NCBI RefSeq assembly: GCF_902686445.1 | Contig: NC_062213.1 | Coordinates: forward strand, 2,229,241-2,293,240 | DNA: 64,000 nucleotides | From: Sciurus carolinensis | Taxonomy: Eukaryota > Chordata > Mammalia > Rodentia > Sciuridae | Direction of reading: 5' to 3' | Shown: positions 32,640 to 43,765 of the stretch, in pieces | How the letters are laid out: every line of letters begins with the position of its first letter | Position numbering within the stretch: position 1 is the stretch's first letter | Notes under the pieces: model-generated | Database searches by the model: none | Seen by the model: the letters and a program-made list of their open reading frames with translations, nothing else | What the model was told of the DNA's origin: nothing | Program-made: the position numbers and the translations under genes

Positions 32640-33560
32640 GTCCCTGCGCACCTCGTTGCCCAGCACTGCGAGGGCGCGGGGCTCGCTGGTCCCCAGCGCG
32701 GCCCCTCTGGGCCGTCAGGCTGAAGAAGCCAGAGTCCCGAGTGGGAGGTGCGCAGGGGAGCGGATTAGTCAGCCGAAGTGTGCAGGGGGCGGGTCCTCGC
32801 ACCGCCCGCCCGGGCGGGGCGCGTGGGCGCGGGGAGGCGGGGCCTGCGGCGGCGGGCGCGGGCGGGACGCTGGCGGGAGCCTGCGGCTGGGCCAATGGGA
32901 GCCGGGCTCGGCAGGGGCCGCCCACGGGCCGCGGGCAGCATAAAGAGCCCGCGGCGGCAGCTAGGCGCAGAGCTCGGGCGCCGCGTCCTCGCTCAGCCTC
33001 TGCCGCAAGGTACCTGCCGCGCCTGCCGCACCGCGGCTGCCGCACTCGGGCTCCCGCCGCTCCGCACGCTTCCCCGCGTTCCGCTGCCGCCGGCTCCCTG
33101 CGCTCTCACAGCGCCTGTCCCAGAATAAATAGTTCGCAGCCTGTCCGGAGCGCCGCCACCTGTGCGCAGATGGAGCTGGACCACATGACGAGCGGCGGCC
33201 TCCACGCCTACCCCGGGCCGCGGGGCGGGCCGGCGGCCAAGCCTAACGTGATCCTGCAGATCGGTAAGTGCCGTGCCGAGATGCTGGAGCACGTGCGGAG
33301 GACCCATCGGCACCTGCTGACCGAGGTGTCCAAGCAGGTGGAGCGCGAGCTGAAGGGGCTGCACAGGTCGGTGGGCAAGCTGGAGAACAACCTGGACGGC
33401 TACGTGCCCACGGGCGACTCGCAGCGCTGGAAGAAGTCCATCAAGGCCTGCCTGTGTCGCTGCCAAGAGACCATCGCCAACCTGGAGCGCTGGGTTAAGC
33501 GCGAGATGCATGTGTGGCGGGAGGTCTTCTATAGACTGGAGAAGTGGGCCGACCGCCTGG
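32640..33560. promoter_or_regulatory. ARC: CpG island over the ARC promoter and 5' coding region
   Basis: CpG density rises sharply here relative to the flanks (for example GCGGGGCGCGTGGGCGCGG at about 32815) and continues into the first third of the ARC coding sequence. This is expected for an activity-induced gene held ready for transcription. Confidence 0.8.
32892..32975 (+). promoter_or_regulatory. ARC: ARC core promoter
   Basis: A CCAAT box (32892-32896, GGGCCAATGGGA) is followed 47 bases later by a TATA-like CATAAA (32939-32944), and GC boxes precede both. Transcription is predicted to begin about 25-32 bases past the TATA-like element, near 32968-32975. The predicted 5' UTR is about 200 bases long and has no upstream ATG, so the first AUG is the ARC start. 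Confidence 0.65.
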
Positions 33561-34360
33561 AGTCCATGGGCGGCAAGTACCCAGTGGGCAATGAGCCAGC
33601 CCGCCACACGGTCTCCGTGGGCGTGGGGGGTCCTGAGAGCTACTGCCACGAGACTGATGCCTATGACTACACGGTCAGCCCCTATGCCATCACCCCGCCA
33701 CCAGCTGCTGGTGAGCTGCCGGGTCAGGAACCAGCTGAGGCCCAGCAGTACCAGCCCTGGGGCCCTGGAGAGGATGGGCAGCCAAGCCCTGGTGTAGACA
33801 CACAGATCTTTGAGGACCCTCGGGAGTTCCTGAGCCACCTGGAAGAGTACCTGCGGCAGGTGGGTGGCTCTGAAGAGTACTGGCTCTCCCAGATTCAGAA
33901 CCACATGAACGGGCCAGCCAAGAAGTGGTGGGAGTTCAAGCAGGGCTCCGTGAAGAACTGGGTGGAGTTCAAGAAGGAATTCCTGCAGTACAGCGAGGGC
34001 ACACTGTCCCGGGAGGCCATCCAGCGGGAGCTGGACCTGCCACAGAAGCAGGGCGAGCCGCTGGATCAGTTCCTGTGGCGCAAGCGGGACCTGTACCAGA
34101 CACTGTACGTGGACGCCGAGGAGGAGGAGATCATCCAGTATGTGGTGGGCACCCTGCAGCCCAAGCTGAAGCGCTTTCTGCGCCACCCACTGCCCAAGAC
34201 CCTGGAGCAACTCATCCAGAGAGGCATGGAGGTGCAGGACGGCCTGGAGCAGGGAGTGGAGCCAGCCGGCCCCCAGGCGCCCACTGAGGACGAGGCAGAG
34301 GCCCTCACTCCCGCTCTCACCAGTGAGTCTGTGGCCAGTGACCGGACCCAGCCTGAATAG
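33170..34360 (+). CDS. ARC: Activity-regulated cytoskeleton-associated protein (ARC), 396 aa
   Basis: A complete frame of 396 residues, the length of human ARC. The N-terminal half holds a cysteine cluster CLCRC (94-98, palmitoylation region) and a basic coiled-coil domain (about 20-140) with the oligomerisation motif MHVWREV at 113-119. Residues 141-206 form the flexible linker. Residues about 207-370 form the capsid domain: N-lobe about 207-277 and C-lobe about 278-370. The C-terminus is acidic. ARC derives from a Ty3/Gypsy Gag and self-assembles into capsid-like particles that carry RNA. In neurons it acts at the postsynapse in AMPA-receptor endocytosis, synaptic scaling and long-term memory, and in the nucleus. 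The ATG at 33170 is chosen because the conserved N-terminus starts there; the frame is open further upstream but runs through the promoter. There is no intron in the coding region and no sign of decay. Confidence 0.98.
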   Translation: MELDHMTSGGLHAYPGPRGGPAAKPNVILQIGKCRAEMLEHVRRTHRHLLTEVSKQVERELKGLHRSVGKLENNLDGYVPTGDSQRWKKSIKACLCRCQETIANLERWVKREMHVWREVFYRLEKWADRLESMGGKYPVGNEPARHTVSVGVGGPESYCHETDAYDYTVSPYAITPPPAAGELPGQEPAEAQQYQPWGPGEDGQPSPGVDTQIFEDPREFLSHLEEYLRQVGGSEEYWLSQIQNHMNGPAKKWWEFKQGSVKNWVEFKKEFLQYSEGTLSREAIQRELDLPQKQGEPLDQFLWRKRDLYQTLYVDAEEEEIIQYVVGTLQPKLKRFLRHPLPKTLEQLIQRGMEVQDGLEQGVEPAGPQAPTEDEAEALTPALTSESVASDRTQPE

Positions 34361-34948
34361 AGGGCAGCCCAGGGCCCCCAGCCTGCCCGCCACAGCCAAC
34401 CTGTGGCTTTCGCTAACCAGGACTTGATCTGGCACTGATTCCCGTGGGGCAGCCCTCATCCAGGCACCCCCAGTCTCCAGGCCTTGTTGCAGACACGACA
34501 CCCACATGTGTGCAGCACCCCAGCAGCAGGGGTGCTCCTCTCCAGGGCTCCTGCTGTCGCCCCCTCCTGTCTTCCTGGTCCTGCTTACCTGGCCCGGGGG
34601 CAGCCCCACCCTCCCCACTCTCAGGCCACCACAGAAGATCCCCAGCTTCTTCATTCTGCTCAGTGCCTCTGGCACACAGGAAACCAAATGTCCAGAAGGC
34701 AGGGACCGCTCACAGGGCACCCAGGCAGAAGGCAAGGCAGAACCAGTGCCGAGCCTCAACTTCCGGTCCGCCACCCGCTCCTGGCAGACACTGCAGAGCC
34801 AGCTGGCTCTCGTCGCCCCTCAGGGCAGACGGCCAGCCTCGGGCAGCACAGCTCCCTTCCCAGGGAGAACCTAAGCTGCACATGCAGCAGCGACAGCAGC
34901 AGCAGCAGCAGCAGAAGACCTGGCATCCTGGCGCCTCCTGGCCCCCAG
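34361..34948 (+). other. ARC: ARC 3' UTR, part in exon 1
   Basis: Runs from the stop codon to a donor site (GCCCCCAG|GTGAGTCC, GT at 34949). It includes a CAG-repeat tract at 34885-34913. The stop codon is 588 bases upstream of this exon-exon junction, far beyond the roughly 50-55 base limit for escaping nonsense-mediated decay. Confidence 0.8.
34885..34913 (+). repeat. ARC: CAG trinucleotide tract in the ARC 3' UTR
   Basis: CAGCAG, then CGA, then seven CAG units. It is short, interrupted once, and lies 35 bases before the splice donor at 34949. Confidence 0.9.
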
Positions 34949-35164
34949 GTGAGTCCCTGCCTCTGTGGCAGTTTAGAGTTGGGGGGGTGGTGTCCAGGGC
35001 CCAGCCCATTTTCCAGGTAGCAAGTTGGCTGCAGAGATGGGGTGAGGGCGACATCATGGGGGTGCAGAGAGGCCCCAAGGATCAAGGAGAGGGCTGGGGT
35101 GGGAGGCAGTGCTGGGGGAGCTTGCTAAGCCAGCTCACAGGGACCCTGTGCTTTCTCATCCCAG
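34949..35164 (+). other. ARC: ARC 3' UTR intron 1 (216 bases)
   Basis: Donor GTGAGTCC at 34949 and acceptor TTTCTCATCCCAG ending at 35164, both near consensus. Introns that lie wholly in the 3' UTR are a conserved feature of ARC. Confidence 0.8.
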
Positions 35165-35305
35165 CATAGTGATTCATGCCAGACGAGAAAGGTCTGAGCT
35201 CTGCTCGGTGACTCAGCTGTGGCGGGCGCAGAGTCCCAGAGGGGCCAAGTCCTCAAATCCGGCTGAGGCAGCAGCCAGCACTGGGAGCCAGGAGAATAAC
35301 AACAG
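35165..35305 (+). other. ARC: ARC exon 2 (non-coding, 141 bases)
   Basis: Bounded by the acceptor ending at 35164 and the donor ACAACAG|GTAACA (GT at 35306). It is entirely 3' UTR. Confidence 0.75.
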
Positions 35306-35489
35306 GTAACAGCCCATCCTTCCTACCTGACTGCCCCCTGCCATCCCGCCCAGGTGTGAACTCATCCCAACTCTGGGAAAGCCGAGTCTGTGCCAGGACC
35401 CCAGAGGCTCCAGCCCGAGCACCTGTCCCCCCGTCCCGCCTGCGAGCCCACTGCTGTGTTGCTAATGGCCCTGCTTTCTCTCCCTTCAG
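35306..35489 (+). other. ARC: ARC 3' UTR intron 2 (184 bases)
   Basis: Donor GTAACA at 35306 and acceptor TTTCTCTCCCTTCAG ending at 35489, preceded by a good pyrimidine tract and a branch-point-like CTAAT at 35462. Confidence 0.75.
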
Positions 35490-36320
35490 GTCTCGCTGCC
35501 TTGAAGTCTTTGCTGCTGAGCCTGGCACCGTTTTCCCCTCTCCCAAGGCTGCCTGCACAGAAGCCCAGGACGGCCGAGAGGGCCGCTGCAGAGGGGAGGC
35601 GTTCTGGCACAGGGCAGCACCCCAGCTCAGCCCGAGAGCTGGTGCTGAGGACGGACCAGCGTGAGGGCCAGGGCCTGCTGCTCTGCTCGCCCCGCTGGCC
35701 ACCGGCTGCCCGCCCCTAGAGCCACTGCAGCCAGAGCCAGGGGTCCACTACCCTGGCCCTTCCAGCAGGGAGCCCCTGCTTGCTGTGTGGCCATGGCTTC
35801 CTGCCAGATCCTTTCAGGAGCCCGAGGCTAGGGCCCCAACCCCTGCACAGCAGCACAAGCCCAGCCCCAGGAGATCCTGAGGCCTTTACTCCTGGGCTGG
35901 CCCAGGCTCTCTGTCCTGCCCTGGCCCTGCGTTTGCCCAGGCTAGACCCTGTGCTGGTGCTGGGCCACTCATGTCTGCAGCTGGAGCAGGCCCAAGCTGA
36001 AGTTTTGGAGGTTTCTCTTTCTGCCTTGCCTATTAGGGTTCCAGATTCTGGGGACCAACTCTGCAGATGACCTGATGATCCTCCACCCTGTGTCCCTGCC
36101 CACCTCCACAGATTTTATTTTTGCACATAAGCCATAACTCATACTCATTGGCCAGCACAGGCTGCAGGGAGGCCCTGGGGCCTGGGGCGACCTCAGAGGG
36201 TGTGGCCACCCCCCAAACTATGCCTTGAAAGTCCAGCCAGGCCTGAACCCCTGCCACCTTACCTCGAAGACAGACTCTTTTTATAAGATTTTGTTAATAA
36301 AACACTGAAACTTGCGGAGT
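35490..36320 (+). other. ARC: ARC exon 3, distal 3' UTR
   Basis: From the second acceptor to the predicted cleavage region just past the poly(A) signal. It is non-coding. In other mammals this mRNA moves to dendrites and its 3' UTR carries localisation signals. I cannot point to a specific one here. Confidence 0.75.
36296..36301 (+). terminator. ARC: ARC poly(A) signal AATAAA
   Basis: A canonical hexamer in TTGTTAATAAAACACTG, followed by a G/T-rich downstream element (GGAGTGTTCTGCTG at about 36316). Cleavage is predicted near 36312-36322, giving a spliced mRNA of roughly 3 kb, the size known for ARC. Confidence 0.85.
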
Positions 36321-36329
36321 GTTCTGCTG

Positions 36330-39300
36330 CCTCTCTGGGGGTAGGCTGGGCTGCGGGGGAGGTTTGAGGGAGGACCCATGGTGCAGGGAGAGTCTTGGGG
36401 CAGGGGAGCACCGCTGCATCCTCCCCTGCTCCCACCAAGAGAAACCTCCAGTGTCCTGGTCCTCAGCCTTCGGGACCTGAGGCTCCACCCCAGAGGTCGT
36501 CCCCCTGCAGCCTCCAGGCCTGAGGCCGTGGGGCAGGAGCCCTTGTTCACGCTGAGCAGAGGACTGTCCCTCTGAGTTCTGCAGGAGTATAGGGTGTGCC
36601 AAGGGGTCTCCACTGCCACAGCTGGATCCACAGCTGTTCAGGCCCTGGAGCCAGAGGGATGTGGCCCAAGCAGGGGCCATGGACTCGCTCTCTGAGGGTG
36701 AACTCTCCCTCAGGAGGATCCATGCATGGGCTCAGGAACTTGGAAGTGAGGTAGTTGCTGCCTGTAGGAAGCCAGCCTTTGTGGGTAGTGCCAGGTTCCC
36801 AGCCGGGGGGCAGAGGTGGCCTATAGGGGCTTGAAGCCCGTACCAGTCAGTGAGAAGCAGGGCTGGTAGAAGACAGTGAGGGAATTGTCTCAAGAATTGT
36901 TTTCTTGGCACTAGGACAGCCTAGAATTGTGGGCAGTTGGAACTCTTGGCACGGTGTGAAGTCAGCGTCCACAGGTAGAGCTTCGCAGGGGAGCCTCCCC
37001 TCTGCCCTTTGGCCTTCCAGAGGCTGTCAGGTCATCCGCACTGCAGGTCGTCCTCCGTAAGCCGAGGATTCTGGGCATTCCTCACATCTACAAAACACCT
37101 TGGTGCTTCACTGGATGGAGGTTTGACTGACTACCAAGGTTACCTGCAGGTGCCGCCCATCGCCCACTGACCCCTCTGACGGGGTTGCTCTGCTCTGAGG
37201 GGTCCCCGGGAGGCTGTGAGGGCAGGGCAGGCAGTGCCAGCCCAGTCCAGCCTAGGTTGAGCTGGCCCTGCTGGGCGCCTGGCCGCAGGATGGCCCTTGC
37301 TGCACCTGCTGGGGCAGAATGGAGCCTGCTGGGACATAGAGAGGAGGCCTGGGGGCCAGGACACAGATGGAGGGAAGACAGCCACCTGCCGCCAGGAAAT
37401 GTGGCCCTCGGGCAGGACCAGCGGGCAGCCTGAGTGCAGCCTGCATGACAAAGGGCTTCCTCTGCCCTGTTCTCTTGTGTTTCTTTTAAATAATGGAACA
37501 GCTGACAAGAAGGGGGAGAGGAGAGTGGCAGGGACAGGAGGCCGTGCCGCCATGCGGGGAACAGCACTTTGTGCCCCACACGCTACGCTCACATGAAAGG
37601 CTGGCAGCCGGGATGGGACTTCCCTTTAATAAGTCACTGACGAGGCTGGAGTGCAGCTCGGTGTCTGTTCCCAGAACAGGCAGAGGGCCTGGCCGCAGGG
37701 CATGGCATGGGGTGGGGCACCCGGCCTCCTGTGACCCAAGTCCCCAGGCTGGGAGGCTCCCAAAGTGGCCTTGACCCTGGCCACCCTGCCCAGGAGCCAC
37801 CACTGGCCACTCAGTCTCATCTGCCGTGGAGCAGGGAGATTGGGACACAAAGAGCGGCTGCTCTGGGGTTTTGGAACAGAATCGAGACTGGGGCAGGCAT
37901 CCGGGAGACCTGAGGGCCCACCTGCAGACCCAGCTTGGCAGGAGGTCTCTGGCCAGGTGGGCACAGGCAAAAAACCCAGGGCTGCCACATGCTGTCCACT
38001 GCCTTTCCCTTAAATCAAGTCTGCCTCAGCAAGTGGGCACCAGGATGGGAGGGTGGCATCAGGCTGTGTGGTGCCAAGTTTTAACCAAGGAACCTCCATG
38101 CCCAGAGTGGGGTGTGCACTGGTCTGACCTCGGGTCTGAGAGAGGAAGCAAGCTGCAGAAGCGCCGGGCCAGGAAGGGCAGTGCCCCACTGACCCACAGA
38201 CAGCCCCTGAGCAGGAGCACTTGGCAGGGTAGGGCGGGGGTGAAGGGCACTGTCCAAAGTGGGAGAGGAAGGTGCAGGAGAGCACAGCTGTGAGGAGGCC
38301 CAGGTGGGGATGAGGGAGCCCAGGCCAGGAGGGGCAGGAGGCCACGGCCCAGCACAACTCAGTCCTGGCTCCCTACCCAGACCTGCTGCAGCTATGCCCT
38401 GTCCCTGGGCAACCGGCCTGTGGGTGCAGAGACCATGACCCAGGATCTGCCCCAGTGACCTGGACCCGTCACCACGTGTTGGACTGAGTGCTGGGGTGGC
38501 TCTTTGGGGGGTGCAGGCTGGATGTCCACAGGCATGCAGGTGGGGAACCTGGAGGCGAGCTGGGGGAAGAGGGGAGAGAGGGAGGAGAGGGCGTTGAGCC
38601 TGGTGGCCAAGGTGGGAAAGGGAGGGAGGAAGTGGAGACGGCTGGGCCTGCCGGGGGGCAGGGAGGGGTCACCAGACTGGGCAGCCTGGTCCCACTCCCT
38701 CCAGTCCTGCTCTGCCTCTGCACTGAGTTCTTTCCTCAGGAACAGACCCTGGGGGCACAGAGGCCAGCATGGGAGGCCACTTGGAAACTGCGTGCTGAAT
38801 CCTCCCTGGACCTGGCAAGACCCAGTTGACTCCAGGGCAGTGAGGGTGATGTGGGAGAGGCAGGGCTGCAGAGGCCCTGAGGCCCAGTCCCAGAGACAGG
38901 TGATCAGCATCTGCCATCAGTATGCCCTTCCAAGCAGAGCCCCTCCCCAAAGATGGGAGAGCGTTGGACCCCTGCCCTCTGCCAGGGGTCCAGAGGTACT
39001 TGGAGGCCATGCCTGGCCCTGAGGGTGCTTGCTCACCCCGCTCCTCCCTCCCCAGATCACACAAGTGCTGGGCTGGGGGACAGAGGTCAGTCCTTCCCTG
39101 CTGCAAGGACAGAGAAGGTCTGATGAACAAGAGGCCTGTGCACGTGGACCAGGGTCTGGTCGCTTGGCCGGACTCTCCCGCCCTGGAGGCCAAGGCCAAC
39201 TTCCCAGCACTACCCAGACGGACACAGACCCAGCCTCCCCAACCCAGGATGGGGCAGCTAGCCACAGAAGTAGGTGGAGTTGCCCAAAGAGGCCACTGTA

Positions 39301-42300
39301 TCTGGCCGGCCAGTGAGAGGAGTCCCGAGCAGCGGCCTGCCCCATAGGCATTCTTGGCCTGTCAGAAAGGCCTGTCAACTTCCGATCTGCTCCCTGCCAT
39401 CGCTGAGGGCCTGGGGATACTTGGTGCCTTGGGAGGTGCTGTGGCCCATGGCTCACTGACATAGGCTCTAAGGGCCCACCTTGCCCAAGCGGGATGGCCA
39501 AGGCCCCCTACTTCCTGCCTGGGTTCTTCCCTCCTGCCCCTCCTCCCTCCCAGCCCATGCTGGAGGCCGGGGCCTCTGCCTCAGTGAGGCACCTGCCCAT
39601 GTTCTGGGACGCTGGCCTGAGACTAGGTGGGGCAGGGGGCAGGCAAGTCTTGGGTGGGCACAGGTGTGGGCAGCACTGTGGGCCCTGGTGCTCCCTGTGA
39701 ACCAGGGGGCTGATCGGGCTGGCTTTAGCACCAGGGCCTCAGGGTGCAGGGCACTGCCCCCACCCTCAGGAGCTGGCCCTGGCCCTGGTCAGCAGTGCTC
39801 TGCAGGGGACACCAGTTGTCCCCCACTCCAGGAGCCACCATCCTCAATGGCAAGGTGACCTCCTGCTACTGCCCACTCTGAGCCCCACCTACCTCTCCTG
39901 CCAGAGATGAGGTGATGTGAGCTTACTGGGTTCCGGGTTTGGTGAGGGAGCGAGGCTGGGACTCAGGGCCCTGCCCCTGGCATCCCCGAGATGCTCAGGG
40001 GGATGACCTGGTGAGGGGAGGCTCTTGACCGTCATGGAAGCCTTAACGTCTGACCCCCGCCCCAGGCCTGCCCAGAGCTCCCAGGCGGTCCCCTGCTTTT
40101 ACGGACATGGGGTGGTACACATTGGCTTCCCCACCCCACTGGTCGTGGGTGACCCCACCCCCACGACCTCTCTGCTCTCTGCACCCAGCCCCGGCCACAG
40201 GCGCAACTCCACTGCCCCACCTCTTCCATCTTGCTTCCATCCCGGGCAGTGCCCTCAGCCCCAGGCCTGGCACCCACCTGCCCTCCCCATTCCCAGGGGC
40301 CCTGCATGCCCCGGGCAAGCTGCGCAACCTTCCCTAGATGTGGCCACTTCCCCCCTGTCCACAGCCTGCCTGTCCTGCAGCGGCCTGGCTCCTCTGTCAC
40401 TTCCCCAGGCCTCTAGGTGGACTCCCTGACTCTGGAAGCTGGGTCCAAATCTAGGGAGCCTCCTGGGCCCAGCAGGAGGCCCAGGTTACCCCCGCCTCAC
40501 CCTCCTGGTCAGGTCTGCAGACTCCATTGCCCCTCTGTCTCTGCCTCCCGGTCTCACTCTTTCCTCTGTGTCTCACTTTGTCTCTCTGTCTCCCTCTGCC
40601 TCTCAGTTCCCTGTGTCTCAGCCTCCCTGTCTCTCCACTGCCCTAGCCTCTCTCGGCCCTTGCAGGCTCTCGGTCCTTCCAGGATTTCTTCACCGGAGCC
40701 CCTGCGAGGTGTGGACTCCTGACCTCATTCCCTCCCTGGGGCCCTTCATGGCTCACCCTGCCTGCCTGAGGTTCTCCAGTGTTCTCTGCTCAACTCAGTG
40801 CCCCAGGGCCCCTCCAGCGTGCCTTCTCCCTTCTCCAGGAACTGGACCTGCGGCTAGCAGCACCCGATCCCCCCATCACACTGGGTCCCATCCCTGTGCA
40901 GAGCACGCAGGGCCTTGGCCCAGGGCGGTCAGAACATCCAGGGGCGCTGCAAGGAAGGCTGTCCCCAAGACAGCAGTCACAAGTGACAGCACCCAAGGGG
41001 TCCAGACGGGGGCCGTTGAGTCCCTGCCAAGACGGCCCACATCTCTTCAGCTTGGAGTAGGTTGGGCAGGGCCCCTGTGCCATGTGTGGCACCACCCTTA
41101 CCTGCCTTCCGATTCTCGGGTGTCCCATGGGGACCTCAGAGCCCCCCTTTCTGCAGGGCATGGCCGCTGTCTGCAATCTCCTCTCTCCCCGAACACGGCT
41201 CTCTCAGCTTCTTCAAGGAGACCTGGGCTCACCCAGGTGACATTGCTGGGCAGTGGGCATCCCTGACCCCGCTGTTTGGATTGGCCCTTACTTGGTACTC
41301 TCTGAGGACAGAGACCCCCAAGTAAGCCCTGCGATGCCCGTGGCCAGCACAATCCCAGAAGTGGCCTTACAGCGAAGTGCAGCCCTCTCTCTGACTGGAA
41401 CCCCAGGCTCTGCTGCTGGCTCTTCCCTGAAGGAGGCTGGGCTGTAGAGGAGGCTATTCTCAGCCTCTGCTGTGCCCCTTAATTATCTTGCTTTGCCCTG
41501 TATGGTATGATCTTGCAGGAAAATGTCAGTTCTTCTCTCCACACTCAGGGCCACTAAGGAAAAGCCTCCCTGTCCCCACCAGAATGGGAGTGGGGGGCTG
41601 TGATGGGGACCAAGAACCTCCTTCATTCACAAACCCCCATCTCTGTCCACTTCAGGAGACGCTGGCCCCCCCACGACAACTCAGGAGGACTTCACAGGAG
41701 GCTCTGACATCCCCTAGCATGGGATGGTGCCCCCATAGCTTAAAACAGGGCTTGGCCTCAGAGAGCAGAGGCACTGAACCTGGTTGCAAGAGGCTTGTGA
41801 TCCACTCGGACCCCCACATCTCTGGGAGCCCTCTCCGCAGGCAGAGGCTGGGCAATTCTGCTTCCCTCCAAGAGCAGATGGGGTGTGGGCTGGGCTTCCC
41901 TGGGCTGGAAGTGGGCCCCTGGGGAGGGGGACCGGAAGAGGCAGGTTTCTTAGCCAGAGAGGGAAGGGGTGTGCTAGTCACCCAGGAGCGCTGACTGGCA
42001 GGGCAGGGGTTCCAGCCCTGGACCACAGGGGTCCCGAGCGTCTGGACTTCCTGGCTCCCAGGCCCGCCCTGTGCCCTCCCCATATGGAGTGGCAGTCCTC
42101 CTGAGGCACACCTTCCTCCAGCCAGCCTCTGCCCCGTGCCAGCCCTGGGCAGCTCCCCGTGGGCTCGGCCCTGGCAAGGACCCCCGTCCTGCCTACCCTA
42201 CCTGTGGTGGGCAGGACGCCCCCGCGTCCGCACCTCCCTGTTGGGCTGCTGGTGTGCACGGGGGACCAGAGGTGCTTACCACTGAGCCTGAGAGGAGGAG

Positions 42301-43660
42301 CCGGGCCAGCTACCTGGCTGGGCCCAGTGGACTCACAAGGCCCAAGAGAGTGCAGGGTGACAGTGAGGGCTGGACTGGGGACAGCGCCAGGCCAGAGTGA
42401 CTCCCCCAAGGCGCCGGGCTGTGTGGCTGGCTTCCAAGACCTAGAAAGCTGCCTGCAGCCGGGAGCGTGGGTGGCTCTGGCGGCTCCGAGGGTTGTGGGT
42501 TCTCCACTGAGCCTCCCGGGGAGCCGGCTCTGCCAGCACTTCCGTTCAGCCCGGCAGGGCGCAGGGCTAGCTGACCACAGACCCACGAGAGATGTGTGCC
42601 TGCGCTGTGGGCCACTGAGCCTCGGTCTTGTTAGGGCCCCCGCAGGTCCCTGGCGGCCTTTTCTGAGCCTGGCTGCAGTGTCCCTGCTCTGTGTGGTTGC
42701 TCTGTGCTTCACTTGCCTCATCCGTGAAATGGGGAGATGACAGTGTTGGCCAGTGGGCTGCCATGGGGCTTGTGGACATCCTGTCCTCAGAGCTGCCCCC
42801 AGGGCTGGGGTGAGAGTCGCCATCTCCCCTCTGCTGGGGGAGTTGGAGCCTGGCTGCCCTGCCTGGCCCCAGGCATGTGCTGCATGAGGGCCACGTTGCC
42901 TGTGCCGCAGAGCCAGCAGGACCAGCAAGACCGCATCTGATGGCCTCAGCCCAGGGCCTGGGCTGTCCTCACGGCTGTTTCCCTTGCTGCTCAGTTTGAA
43001 GCTGTTGATCTTTATGAGCCATTTCTCTGCATTTCCACCTTCTCCCCTCTGCACCATCCAGGCGTTGCTATGGGAACCAGGCTGGGGTACCCATGGCATC
43101 CCTGGTGGATGGGTTTCAGGCCCAGGCAGGGCCACAGGTGTGTGTGTGGTCTGTGCCTTGTGTGCAAACACGTGTGGGCTGGAGGGATCGGCAGCTCGAG
43201 AAGGGTTCCTGTGACGTGTCCAGCAGCCCACCCTGTGCCCAGCCCACACTGCCACTCGCCCTTTCTCTCTCCTGTTGTTAGCCCCGTGGGTGGCATCACT
43301 TTTGGGGATGCCACCATCACAGCAGCCTTGGCTCCCTTCCCGCTGCCGGCCTTTGACCTCCCCCGCCCCCTGTGGGAAGCTGGATCCCGGCCTCCGGCTC
43401 CCCAGGCCCACTCACTCCCCATCGCTGCGCCTCAGCCCTCCCAGCAGTAGAAGGGCGATGGGGCTGCAGGCCGTGGCCAGACTCAGGGCGGGGACGCGCC
43501 TGGCCTGCAGGCCTTCCTGTGAGCCCCTCTGCTCCCTGCCGCCTGCCTCAGTTCCCCACGACTGCGGTGGGGAACTTGGGCTGTTTGCAAGGCACCAAAG
43601 CCCACCTGCGCCCAGTCTGCACGCCTGCCTACAGGTAAGCTGGGGAAGGGGCATGGCTCT
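36330..43660. other. Intergenic sequence downstream of ARC
   Basis: No gene is seen. There are G-rich purine stretches at 38555-38640, a CT-rich tract at 40555-40640 and a MIR-like fragment near 42.7 kb. The longest frame (41978-43411, minus strand, 477 codons) overlaps the MIR-like fragment, has no domain and is judged fortuitous. Confidence 0.5.
42670..42745 (+). mobile_element. MIR-like SINE fragment
   Basis: CTTCACTTGCCTCATCCGTG followed by AAATGGGGAGATGACAGT matches the 3' core of MIR ('cctcagtttcctcatctgtaaaatggggataa'-type). It is old and diverged. Confidence 0.7.
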
Positions 43661-43667
43661 GTGCCAG

Positions 43668-43765
43668 TCACCTCCCAAAGGCCCCACCTCCGAACACAGC
43701 TGCCCTAGGGACCAAGCCTTCAGCACGTGCGCCCGTGGGGGACATTCCAGATCCAAAGCATGACA
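43668..43765 (-). mobile_element. MaLR LTR fragment
   Basis: On the + strand CCTCCCAAAGGCCCCACCTC, then CGAACACAGCTGCCC and GGGGGACATTCCAGATCC, is the reverse complement of the 5' part of a MaLR-type LTR. It is solitary and non-coding. Confidence 0.6.

Noticed and set aside
32741..33169. In-frame N-terminal extension of ARC
   Set aside because: The frame is open upstream of 33170 but runs through the TATA-like and CCAAT elements. The conserved ARC protein begins at 33170, and the total of 396 residues fits the family exactly.
32993..34774. 593-codon minus-strand frame opposite ARC
   Set aside because: A mirror of the GC-rich ARC coding sequence. It has no known domain, and its length is explained by the codon bias of ARC on the other strand.
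41978..43411. 477-codon minus-strand frame
   Set aside because: Biased Gly/Arg/Pro/Ser composition, no domain, overlaps a MIR-like fragment, and lies in a region without splice or promoter signals.
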